Positions 1 to 6,960 of a stretch of DNA of 6,960 bases are shown here, one piece after another. Each line of letters opens with the position of its first letter. Position 1 is the first letter of the stretch. The notes below the pieces were generated by a model. That model had not been told where the DNA came from and did not search any database. It saw only the letters and a list, made by a program, of their open reading frames with translations. Source of the stretch: Leptotrichia sp. oral taxon 215 (GTDB lineage: Bacteria; Fusobacteriota; Fusobacteriia; Fusobacteriales; Leptotrichiaceae); contig CAJPML010000050.1 in NCBI GenBank assembly GCA_905371725.1, positions 1 through 6,960 of the forward strand. The letters are read 5' to 3'. Made by a program: the position numbers and the translations under genes.

Positions 1-661
1 TTATTATTGTATCTCCTATTGTACCTCTGTCTACGCAAGTATTTGCTCCCACTTCAACTTCTTCTTCAATGATGACATTCCCAATCTGCTCAATTTTCAC
101 ATTATTACCGTTAACTTTTACAAATCCAAATCCATCAGATCCTATGACTGCTCCCGGCTGAATTATAGAGCCTTTCCCTATTTTAGTAAATTCCCTTATC
201 GTAACATTGGAATAAATAATACAGTTATCTTCTATTACGGTTCCTTCAAAAATTGAAACATTAGGATAAATTACAACATTTTTTCCTATCTTTACATTAT
301 GGCCAATATATGTATTTATAGGAGAAACTGTAGCTGTATCATCTATTATAGCTGAATCTTCCTTTTGCTTCTGAAAGGGCTGAATTTTTGGTTTAAAATA
401 ATTCAGGAGAATCGGCATAAGCTCCCTTGGATTACTTTTTACAACAATATAAGTCCTGTTATCAGGAAGTCCCTCCATGAGAGGAACAATAATTGCACCT
501 GCCCTACATTTATCAATATTTTTCAACATTTTTTCATCTGATGCAAAAGTAATTTCGTTTTCCTCTGCATGAAAAAAAGGTGATAATCTAAGAAAACTCA
601 GATTATCATTTCCTTTTATCTCACCTTTTATTAATTTTGCTATTTCTTTTATATTATACAT
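1..661 (-). CDS. lpxD: LpxD, UDP-3-O-(3-hydroxyacyl)glucosamine N-acyltransferase (partial, 3' end beyond window)
   Basis: LpxD transfers a 3-hydroxyacyl chain from acyl carrier protein to the 2-amino group of UDP-3-O-acylglucosamine, the third step of lipid A synthesis, in the cytoplasm. I translated it from the ATG at 661-659; 220 codons are visible against about 340 for the family, so roughly the last third is missing. Residues 1-90 look like the LpxD N-terminal nucleotide-binding domain (ITFASDEK at 37-44, AGAIIVP at 54-60). From about residue 108 come left-handed beta-helix hexapeptide repeats (IGHNVKIGKNVVIYPNVSI, 119-137). Family signatures are PGAVIGSDGFGF (169-180) and GNVIIEEEVEVGANTCVDRG (194-213). 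The catalytic His, in the family's AHN motif, should lie just beyond the window edge and cannot be checked. The start is supported by AAAGGAG 9 bases upstream. The gene follows bamA by 21 bases and is probably cotranscribed. The general hexapeptide-transferase fold is certain; LpxD rather than LpxA or GlmU follows from the DGFGF signature and the N-terminal domain. Confidence 0.95.
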   Translation of the reverse strand, partial: MYNIKEIAKLIKGEIKGNDNLSFLRLSPFFHAEENEITFASDEKMLKNIDKCRAGAIIVPLMEGLPDNRTYIVVKSNPRELMPILLNYFKPKIQPFQKQKEDSAIIDDTATVSPINTYIGHNVKIGKNVVIYPNVSIFEGTVIEDNCIIYSNVTIREFTKIGKGSIIQPGAVIGSDGFGFVKVNGNNVKIEQIGNVIIEEEVEVGANTCVDRGTIGDTII

Positions 662-670
662 TTGAAACAA

Positions 671-677
671 CTCCTTT
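671..677 (-). promoter_or_regulatory. Ribosome-binding site of lpxD
   Basis: The minus strand reads AAAGGAG, followed by 9 bases and the ATG at 661. It lies wholly within the 21-base bamA-lpxD gap, a few bases after the bamA stop codon. It fixes the lpxD start, and the short gap suits translation by ribosomes arriving on a shared transcript. Confidence 0.85.
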
Positions 678-682
678 AATAA

Positions 683-712
683 TTAGAATGTCTGTCCAAA
701 ACTGAAGTAGAA
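683..712 (-). other. C-terminal beta-signal of BamA
   Basis: The last residues before the stop (KFYFSFGQTF) alternate aromatic or hydrophobic with polar residues and end in Phe. This is the outer membrane beta-barrel sorting signal recognised by BamA, and it resembles FQFNIGKTW of Escherichia coli BamA. It shows that the 3' end of the gene is intact. Confidence 0.85.
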
Positions 713-2755
713 TTTTCCACCTGTTTTCTGTCCACCCTTTACTTCCGGGTCAAGTGGCCAACCATAGTCAAATCTTAATGGCCCGATAGGTGTATTCAAT
801 CTTACTCCTATTCCTACACCTTTTTTAAGATCAGCAAATTTACCTGCATTATGTCTATCCGGTGCATTTATTTTTTTACCATTTTCTATTTTCGTTTTTT
901 GCCAGGCATTTCCTATATCAAAGAATGTAACAAACTGCACTGTATTATTTATTTGTGTTCTATTTTCCACTGTTGCATGGAATTTATTAAATCCTTCAAA
1001 TTTTCCATATTCATACCCTCTTAATGTTTCTGCTCCACCAATACTGAATCTCAACGCGTCAGGAGTTCCACTTCCTGTAGATGCCCATACAACTCTGTAA
1101 GCCATTGAATTTTTATCCTTAAAGAACGTATGGTGATAAGCTCTCAAATCTGCCTCAAACTGATCGTACTGTCTTGGATCACTTACCAATTCACCTTTTT
1201 CATAAGTTAAACTTGAGTAAATTCCTTTTGTAGGTGAAAAGGCATTGTCTCTTGAATCATAAATTAATGATGGTGTTATTGCCAAAAGATTATATTTGTC
1301 ATTTATTGCTTTTGATCCTAAAACTTCCTTATAGTGATCATATCTTGCTGACAATCTTACATATATTTTATCATTTAATCCCTTTCCTAGTGTCCATCTT
1401 GTTCCTGTTCTTCTTACTTTTTTAACATCTAAAGGACCTGCATCCTCATCTACTGATTCACGCCAGTAAATTGAACCTCCTGCCTGAACTCTTTCAGTAT
1501 TTTTAAGCCATGGATCAAACCAGCTTATATCAAATGTTTTGTCACCTTTATTTGATGCTTCAATGTTAATAGAAGCCTCTTCTCCTCTTCCAAGAAAGTT
1601 TGAATCTGCCAGTTTAAGTCCTCCTACTAATCCTACTGATGTTCCATATGATATACTTCCATTTATTGTTGTTGTAGCTCTTTCTTCTATAACAAATTCA
1701 ATTGCTCTTGCATTAGGATCATCTTCTTTTCCACTTATAATAGGTTCTACTGAAGTAAACACTCCTGTTCTATATAAATCTCTTATTGTAGCATTTACAT
1801 TCTCTATATTAAATATTTCTCCTGGTTTTATTGCCAAAGATCTTTCAAGTACGTAAGGTTTCGTTCTTAATCTTGACTTATATTCAGAAGATCTCTCGTT
1901 TTCTCTCTTAGAATTCTTTTTCTTGAATACAACAGAGTCTACCATTCCTTCTGAAAGTCCTATTTTTACATCCCCTTCTTTAGAAACATTTATACTTTCT
2001 ATTCTTGCTGTTGTATATCCTTCTTTACCATAATGTTTTATAATTCCATTAGCATCAGGATTTAAGATATTTCCATTTAACATTTCTCCTCTTTTGACTC
2101 CAAGGGCTTTTTCAAGTTCCTTTTGAGTAAATAGAGTATTTCCTGATATTTCAACATTAGTTACTACAGGGTTTTCTTCTACAATATAAGTAACAGAAAT
2201 AGTATTGTCAGCTTCTCTCTCTACCGAAGGTTCAACAGAAGAGAAAAATCCTTTCTGAAATATTTTCTGTGCTCCGTCTATTGCCTTTTGAGGTACAAAC
2301 TGATCCCCTTTCTTTATTGGAATACCTTTTAAAGCTTCTTCCCTGCTTATTTTTTCAAGTCCTTTTATATCTACTTTTGAAACTACAAAATCTGTTTTTT
2401 GATTTAAATCCTTATAACTTTCAGCTCTTCTCGCAGTTTCTAATGCTCCGTCAGTTTCATCAACTTCCACTACAAGATTTACAGTATCTCCTTCCTGCTG
2501 TGGATAAACATTGACATTTGAAATATAATTCAATCTTTTTAATGCAAGATATATTTCACTTAAACTTTTATTAGAATAAGCATCTCCTGATTTCACAGGA
2601 ATTTTTTCCAGTAGAAATTCTTCAGGAAGCTCTTTTAATTGTGAAAATTGAATAGTTCCTACCTTTAATCTTTCATTCTCTGCTGCTTTTGTTATACCGT
2701 TCATCGATAAAAACAACGTAACTGTTATAATTAAAGCATAAATTTTGTTTCTCAT
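683..2755 (-). CDS. bamA: BamA (Omp85), outer membrane protein assembly factor
   Basis: BamA is the outer membrane pore that folds and inserts beta-barrel proteins. The 690-residue protein starts with a signal peptide (KIYALIITVTLFLSMNG core, likely cut TKA|AE after residue 24). Four POTRA domains follow at about 30-101, 121-195, 196-272 and 272-360. The beta-barrel fills about 361-690. Barrel landmarks are NFLGRG (386-391), WFDPWL (412-417), YDSRDNAFSPTKG (499-511), the loop-6 motif as LRGY (578-581; VRGF in Escherichia coli), FFDIGNAW (611-618), GPLRFDYGWPL (658-668) and a C-terminal Phe in FYFSFGQTF. Escherichia coli BamA is about 810 residues with five POTRAs, so the shorter length fits one POTRA fewer. 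The last POTRA carries a charged insertion at about 278-295. There is no cysteine. The start is set by GGAGG 5 bases upstream and the good signal peptide. It lies between tamB and lpxD. TamA is the main alternative, but it usually has three POTRAs, and neighbouring lpxD is typical of bamA. Confidence 0.96.
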   Translation of the reverse strand: MRNKIYALIITVTLFLSMNGITKAAENERLKVGTIQFSQLKELPEEFLLEKIPVKSGDAYSNKSLSEIYLALKRLNYISNVNVYPQQEGDTVNLVVEVDETDGALETARRAESYKDLNQKTDFVVSKVDIKGLEKISREEALKGIPIKKGDQFVPQKAIDGAQKIFQKGFFSSVEPSVEREADNTISVTYIVEENPVVTNVEISGNTLFTQKELEKALGVKRGEMLNGNILNPDANGIIKHYGKEGYTTARIESINVSKEGDVKIGLSEGMVDSVVFKKKNSKRENERSSEYKSRLRTKPYVLERSLAIKPGEIFNIENVNATIRDLYRTGVFTSVEPIISGKEDDPNARAIEFVIEERATTTINGSISYGTSVGLVGGLKLADSNFLGRGEEASINIEASNKGDKTFDISWFDPWLKNTERVQAGGSIYWRESVDEDAGPLDVKKVRRTGTRWTLGKGLNDKIYVRLSARYDHYKEVLGSKAINDKYNLLAITPSLIYDSRDNAFSPTKGIYSSLTYEKGELVSDPRQYDQFEADLRAYHHTFFKDKNSMAYRVVWASTGSGTPDALRFSIGGAETLRGYEYGKFEGFNKFHATVENRTQINNTVQFVTFFDIGNAWQKTKIENGKKINAPDRHNAGKFADLKKGVGIGVRLNTPIGPLRFDYGWPLDPEVKGGQKTGGKFYFSFGQTF
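2684..2755 (-). other. Signal peptide of BamA (residues 1-24)
   Basis: It has a basic start (MRNK), a hydrophobic core (about residues 5-18) and a TKA|AE site suited to signal peptidase I. No cysteine is present, so it is not a lipoprotein signal. It predicts Sec-dependent export. Confidence 0.85.
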
Positions 2756-2760
2756 TTTTT

Positions 2761-2766
2761 CCTCCT
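2761..2766 (-). promoter_or_regulatory. Ribosome-binding site of bamA
   Basis: The minus strand reads TAATTAGGAGGAAAAAATG: the tamB stop codon, then AGGAGG, then five A bases and the bamA ATG. This is a near-perfect Shine-Dalgarno sequence at close spacing. It confirms the bamA start and implies strong initiation even on a read-through transcript from tamB. Confidence 0.9.
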
Positions 2767-2768
2767 AA

Positions 2769-5700
2769 TTATTTAGATAAAGTGTCTAATTTCTTTTTAC
2801 GAAATATCTTTTTCCATAAATCTTTAAATGAATCTGCCTTTGTTGAAAAATCAACTCCTAAATAGTAGTTCACTGTATTTTTAGGTTTAAAATTTGTACT
2901 TTCATCTTTTTTCATTATGGTTTCGCCACCTAATTTAAGTTCTAATCCATTTAACACGTTATAATTTATCCAAGTATTATACCCTATAGGATTAGCAGTA
3001 TTCCCTTTTTCTGTTTTTGTCTGAAAAGGAAACTTAACCTGAAGATTCCAGAACCATTTATCTTTGTAAAGGCTATCCTGTATGTACAAAGTAGTAACTC
3101 CACTATATTCACCTGTCTTTTCAGATCTCTTAAAATTAGTTGACACAGATACATTATTTAATCCAAATGTTTCTCCAATTTTACCAGTTACTGGCGAAAA
3201 AATCAACTCATTTAATGCAGTATTTAATACAGAGCCTATTATTACTGTTCCATCCTGCTCTGCATCAGTTCCTTTACCGTTATTATTATTTCCTTTTGAG
3301 GCAGTATTAAATGCCAGTAATGAAACTATTTCTTCTTTTGAAAGTCCTGAATCAGAAGAAAATTTTATCTCAGGATTATTTACTTTTCCTGTAACTGATA
3401 CTTCTATTCTTTCATTGCCTACTTTTGTATTTGCGTTAAAAATTATAAAAGGCTCTATTTGGAGTGAGGTTCCAAAAGATGATTCAAGAAATCTTATTTC
3501 TGCATTTTCTATTTTAAACCGATTGTTATTTAATATAAATGAACCTTGTCTTATTATATATTCACCAATTACTCCTACCCCACCATTTTCATACAAAATT
3601 TTACTTTCTCCGGAAATACTCCCTTTAATTTTTTTTACGAGATTTATATTTGGAATATTAATTTTTACATCCCTATTTGCCCTTAAGTTTACATCTACTG
3701 TATATTGTTTCAATATTTTGTCTATTACCTCTTCGATAATTCCATCAACTATAGTCTTGTTTTTCAGTATTTTTTCCTGTTCTTCCGCCGATACAGTTTT
3801 TTCTTCTCCGCTAAAATTAGGTATTCCTCTTATTTCTCCTGATTCTGCAGTTATATTTCCAAATAGATGATTTTCAGTAAGTATGATATCCCCAGTTAAA
3901 ACTGCATCTATATCTTCACCATATCTCACTTTTACACTATTTAAGGTTGTATTTAATTCAAATTTTCCAAATTCCAGTCTTTTAGTTTTCATAAAGTTTT
4001 CAGGAATTACAGGAACATCAAGATTTCCATCTACACTGAAAGTTCCTCCGTTATATCCTCCATCCAACCTGTTTACATTCAATTTTCTATTATCAATACT
4101 TATATCTGCATTCACATTGTCTACCAAAGTTATATTATCTTTTGTTTTATAATTAAAATTATTCAGTAAAACCTTTCCTGCTGTCTGCTCCGGTGAAAAC
4201 ACAATATCTATATCGGCTATTCCACCTGCTTCTTTTAAATTTTTATCAAGGCCAAGAAAATCAAGATTGAAACTTTTAGCTAGTGCTGATATATTATAGT
4301 TTATAGGAGAAAAATTGAAATAACCGTTTAAAAGTAATGGGTTTTTTTCATATTCCAGATAAAACTGTCCTATATTTATTCCCTTATTATCGGCACCGAC
4401 ATCTACATCAAGGTGTTCCACCGGGAATCCACTTAATGTTACTTTATCAGAATTAATCGTTATTCCCGTTGAAAAAATTTCAGGCTTTCCGTTAAAGAAA
4501 AAGTCAAGAGTTATATCTCCACTATATCCTTTATCCTTCAGATCCTTCACTGAATCTAAAGAAAATTTCTGATTTTCAAGCTTATAATCTATATCTATAT
4601 TAGCCAGATCAAATTTTGTATTTGTTCTGAAAAGTTCCTCGTCATTATCCCCTTTGATAATAAAATCTTTTATATTAAAAGTTCCATATTTAAAAAGTTT
4701 ATCCACATTTCCATCAGAATACTCCAATTCTGTAACTAATGAAGGTATTTTATAGCCTTTATAACTTATATTTCCAAAATTTACATTTCCAGAAAGATTA
4801 AATTTATTCAAATCTCCTTTAAGAGATAACTCAGACAACGTTCCAAAAGTCAAATCATTAAATTTAAATAATTTAGGAATATCCTTTTCAATCAGGCTTA
4901 ATTTCACATCTGCAAGACCTGTTTTCATATCATAGGTACCTGCTATTTTATTATCCCTCAAAGTAAATTTTTTAAAATTCATTACACTTTTATTAATGTC
5001 TATTATTCCTTCAGTATCACCTATGTAAGTTGAGTTTATTGTTGTCTTTGAAGGCTGCAGTATTATACTCCCCGTCATATTTTCCAACGGACCATTTAAA
5101 TTCATTGACACATTTTTTAAATAGAGATTGACCTCAGGCTTAATTGTATTATATACTACATAATCTTTCAGTTCAGAGTTCATTTTTATATTTCCGTTTT
5201 TCATGTTAAATGAACCTTTTGCCTGTAATTTGTCATTACTCACATCTAAAATATTTACAACATTATTTTTTATATTTAAATTTCCTGAAACATTTTTCAA
5301 CCTCTGATAACCTACCCATACCTCAGACATTTTAGCATTTATATCTAAATTTAAACTTAGCAAATCATTGATTTTACCCTTGGCATGGAGCTGCTCATAT
5401 TCCACAATGTACTCTCCATAAGGACTGTAGAGTTCATAACTTCCTGACAGTTTGTCGCCATTTCCTGAAATATTTGCTGTTACTGTCATGGGAAGTTTAG
5501 CTTTATCAAGACCTTTTAGATTGTATCCGTAGTCTCTTAAAAGTTTTGCTGCATCAAGCCTTCCCTTTCCAAATGTTGTAATTTTATATGAATGATTCAT
5601 ACTTGCAGTTGTTACTCCTGAAACCCTTAAGTTCTGCCCTTTCACATTTATATCTGCATTTACATTGTAAGAACCGTTATTTACATTTACATTTGCATTT

Positions 5701-6960
5701 ATTAAATCAAAATATTTGTTATTTCTGCTCTTTAATTTTGCCTGTATGTTTCCTGACTGTAAAATATTTTTATTATTAAATTTGAGAACCAGATTATTTA
5801 CTTTAGGATTCACATCATAGGAATTTCCTCCATAATTTACTGTCAGATAATCTTTTCCGGTTGCATTTATGTTCATTTGCTGATTTTTTACATTTATAAC
5901 ATAATTTCCTGTAAGTTCACTCGATGCAAAATTTCCTTTTACTACATTTTCCTTGTCTATTGATGCTTCTCCTGTTATTTTAGCTATGCTGTAATCAGAC
6001 CCTTTATTTGTTATAACATAATTACCATTACCATGCTTTTCTTTTATATTGTAGGTAAACTTCGGTACAAGTACATCATTTTTCACTTTAAACCCGCTTA
6101 TTGCTTCATCAAAGTGAAAAGTTGTATTTTCCAATGTCAAAATCTGTTCCTTAGACATCTTCATCGATGTTTTTAAATCTCTGAACCTATAGTTTGCAAG
6201 TGTTATTTGAGGCGAAGAAAATTTACTATCTAATGTAACCTCTTTCTTTTTCGTATCTATTTCTGCTACAAGTTCTCCTGTGACATTTCCATTAGCATTT
6301 ACATTTAGATCTTTTATAATTTTATATCTGGCAATTTCCTTAAATGGCACATTATCAGTAGTCAGCTTCATATTCATATTCTGATCGGACATACTGTAGT
6401 TCATTTTAAATGTTACAGGATTATTTTCTATGAGAGTTTTTGCATCAACTGAAATGTTATCTTTCTTCATATCTATCACTGCATCAACGTTTTTAATATC
6501 TCCATCAAAATCCTCATATTCCAGAATTCCATTTTTTATGTCCAATTTTCCTTTTACTTTCATGACACTCTCTTGATGCTTTTGACTTAATTCCAGATTT
6601 CCTGTAAGTTTTCCCCCTTTAGCCTTTATCATTTCCAGAGGTACAAACTGTCCCAAACTTTCTGTTATATTGACGTTTTTAAATTCAAATCCTAAATGAA
6701 ACTCCTTTTTTTTCGGATCAGTATTTTTTGTAGTGTCAAACATTGATTTAAAGGATTGCAATGTATTTACCTTCTGAGCAAGATACACTTTTATGCTCTC
6801 ATCTCCATCACTTCCTTTTGCCTCAAGTGAAAACCCTCTTGATTTGGAAGTTTCCAGATAACCGTTCACATTTTTTAAAGTTTTCGATATTTTTTCTTTA
6901 TAACTTGTATCAGTAAAATTTAAAACAGAATTATAAAAATATAGTTTTCCCAGCCTGTTT
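2769..6960 (-). CDS. tamB: TamB-like (DUF490) translocation/assembly module protein (partial, 5' end beyond window)
   Basis: TamB proteins are anchored in the inner membrane and span the periplasm as a long beta-groove. They are implicated in outer membrane protein assembly and in phospholipid transport to the outer membrane. The window shows 1396 in-frame codons. The frame stays open from the GTG at 6869 to the edge (NRLGKLYFYNSVLNF at the edge side), and no Shine-Dalgarno precedes that GTG, so it is internal; the true start and membrane anchor are unseen. Most of the protein is repeated short amphipathic beta-strands with N/G/D turns (for example LKGDLNKFNLSGNVNFGNISY). The C-terminal DUF490 domain (about 3990-2840) is recognisable from LRANRDVKINIPN, GEYIIRQGSFILNNNRF and NPEIKFSSDSGLSKEEIVSLLAF. 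It ends in YYLGVDF followed by a 25-residue basic tail. There is no cysteine. The stop codon lies 13 bases before bamA, as if the two are coexpressed. Family assignment is firm from the C-terminal domain; whether it does the same work as proteobacterial TamB is inference. Other AsmA-like proteins are less likely because they lack this C-terminal domain. Confidence 0.92.
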   Translation of the reverse strand, partial: NRLGKLYFYNSVLNFTDTSYKEKISKTLKNVNGYLETSKSRGFSLEAKGSDGDESIKVYLAQKVNTLQSFKSMFDTTKNTDPKKKEFHLGFEFKNVNITESLGQFVPLEMIKAKGGKLTGNLELSQKHQESVMKVKGKLDIKNGILEYEDFDGDIKNVDAVIDMKKDNISVDAKTLIENNPVTFKMNYSMSDQNMNMKLTTDNVPFKEIARYKIIKDLNVNANGNVTGELVAEIDTKKKEVTLDSKFSSPQITLANYRFRDLKTSMKMSKEQILTLENTTFHFDEAISGFKVKNDVLVPKFTYNIKEKHGNGNYVITNKGSDYSIAKITGEASIDKENVVKGNFASSELTGNYVINVKNQQMNINATGKDYLTVNYGGNSYDVNPKVNNLVLKFNNKNILQSGNIQAKLKSRNNKYFDLINANVNVNNGSYNVNADINVKGQNLRVSGVTTASMNHSYKITTFGKGRLDAAKLLRDYGYNLKGLDKAKLPMTVTANISGNGDKLSGSYELYSPYGEYIVEYEQLHAKGKINDLLSLNLDINAKMSEVWVGYQRLKNVSGNLNIKNNVVNILDVSNDKLQAKGSFNMKNGNIKMNSELKDYVVYNTIKPEVNLYLKNVSMNLNGPLENMTGSIILQPSKTTINSTYIGDTEGIIDINKSVMNFKKFTLRDNKIAGTYDMKTGLADVKLSLIEKDIPKLFKFNDLTFGTLSELSLKGDLNKFNLSGNVNFGNISYKGYKIPSLVTELEYSDGNVDKLFKYGTFNIKDFIIKGDNDEELFRTNTKFDLANIDIDYKLENQKFSLDSVKDLKDKGYSGDITLDFFFNGKPEIFSTGITINSDKVTLSGFPVEHLDVDVGADNKGINIGQFYLEYEKNPLLLNGYFNFSPINYNISALAKSFNLDFLGLDKNLKEAGGIADIDIVFSPEQTAGKVLLNNFNYKTKDNITLVDNVNADISIDNRKLNVNRLDGGYNGGTFSVDGNLDVPVIPENFMKTKRLEFGKFELNTTLNSVKVRYGEDIDAVLTGDIILTENHLFGNITAESGEIRGIPNFSGEEKTVSAEEQEKILKNKTIVDGIIEEVIDKILKQYTVDVNLRANRDVKINIPNINLVKKIKGSISGESKILYENGGVGVIGEYIIRQGSFILNNNRFKIENAEIRFLESSFGTSLQIEPFIIFNANTKVGNERIEVSVTGKVNNPEIKFSSDSGLSKEEIVSLLAFNTASKGNNNNGKGTDAEQDGTVIIGSVLNTALNELIFSPVTGKIGETFGLNNVSVSTNFKRSEKTGEYSGVTTLYIQDSLYKDKWFWNLQVKFPFQTKTEKGNTANPIGYNTWINYNVLNGLELKLGGETIMKKDESTNFKPKNTVNYYLGVDFSTKADSFKDLWKKIFRKKKLDTLSK
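2840..3990 (-). other. TamB C-terminal (DUF490) domain
   Basis: This part of the tamB reading frame carries the family-defining motifs. The LTGDIILTENHLFGN strand pair comes first, then LRANRDVKINIPN, then GEYIIRQGSFILNNNRFKIE, and finally IKFSSDSGLSKEEIVSLLAF, which resembles the family's 'S-S-x-P-x-L-s-x-x-E-I-l-s-l-L' box. The domain is closed by strands ending YYLGVDF. In the family this is the periplasmic end thought to contact the outer membrane barrel partner. Boundaries are approximate. Confidence 0.8.
5641..5702 (-). repeat. Imperfect ACATTT/GCATTT-rich stretch inside tamB
   Basis: Short plus-strand units acattt and gcattt recur here. They encode alternating Asn-Val and Asn-Ala residues (NVNVNNGSYNVNADINVKG), a beta-strand pattern with inward hydrophobic and outward Asn side chains. 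A similar shorter run (NVNANGNVTG) lies near 6277-6309. It reads as coding-level low complexity, not an independent element. Confidence 0.45.

Noticed and set aside
1234..2514. Plus-strand open frames at 1234-1425, 1539-1856 and 2269-2514, plus 5588-5779 further right
   Set aside because: They are antisense to well-supported bamA and tamB codons. Their Leu/Ile-rich products are mirror translations of the real genes, not membrane proteins in their own right.
662..2768. Terminator or regulatory hairpin in the gaps between the genes
   Set aside because: The gaps are 13 and 21 bases long and are almost filled by Shine-Dalgarno sequences, with no inverted repeat followed by a T run.
2976..2981. 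Minus-strand TATAAT, a possible -10 box for a separate bamA promoter
   Set aside because: It falls in tamB codons (GYNTW), no TTGACA-like hexamer sits 16-18 bases upstream, and there is no extended TGn. Such hexamers are frequent by chance in AT-rich DNA.
3082..3870. Plus-strand open frame of 262 codons, and the similar one at 3883-4152
   Set aside because: Both lie wholly antisense to tamB, have Ser/Pro/Phe/Ile-rich low-complexity translations typical of the complement of Lys/Asn-rich coding DNA, and match no family I recognise.
1..6960. Mobile element, CRISPR array, RNA gene or a new defence-type system
   Set aside because: The whole window is accounted for by three envelope genes in one orientation with uniform composition. 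I saw no terminal inverted repeats, regularly spaced direct repeats, tRNA-like folds or unusual enzyme domains.

Overview
The window is a dense, AT-rich (about 30% GC by eye) stretch of bacterial chromosome with three genes, all on the minus strand. It reads tamB-like (5' end beyond position 6960), then bamA (683-2755), then lpxD (3' end beyond position 1). All three serve the outer membrane of a diderm cell. The low GC, Lys/Asn-rich proteins, a four-POTRA BamA and the tamB-bamA-lpxD order suggest Fusobacteriota, perhaps Leptotrichiaceae. That placement is inference from composition and gene order, since no ribosomal or other taxonomic marker is present.

Layout from right to left, the direction of transcription: positions 6960-2769 encode 1396 in-frame codons of a very large, cysteine-free, beta-rich periplasmic protein ending in a TamB (DUF490) C-terminal domain plus a short basic tail. 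After 13 bases holding a strong AGGAGG ribosome-binding site comes a complete 690-residue BamA with signal peptide, four POTRA domains and a 16-strand-type barrel ending in Phe. After a further 21 bases with AAAGGAG comes lpxD, of which the first 220 codons are visible. No promoter or terminator is convincing between the genes, so they look like one transcription unit whose promoter lies outside the window. No gap between genes exceeds 21 bases, so no non-coding stretch is left undescribed.

The genes fit one job, building the outer membrane. BamA inserts beta-barrel proteins. The TamB-like protein probably spans the periplasm as a hydrophobic groove that helps barrel assembly and/or moves phospholipid outward. 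LpxD makes the diacylated glucosamine precursor of lipid A. No tamA lies beside tamB, and no skp/ompH lies between bamA and lpxD.

I found no mobile element, RNA gene, CRISPR array or evidence of an undescribed system. The more interesting points are variations inside known families: a basic tail on TamB, an insertion in the last BamA POTRA, a changed nucleotide-pocket residue in LpxD, and the TamB-BamA pairing.
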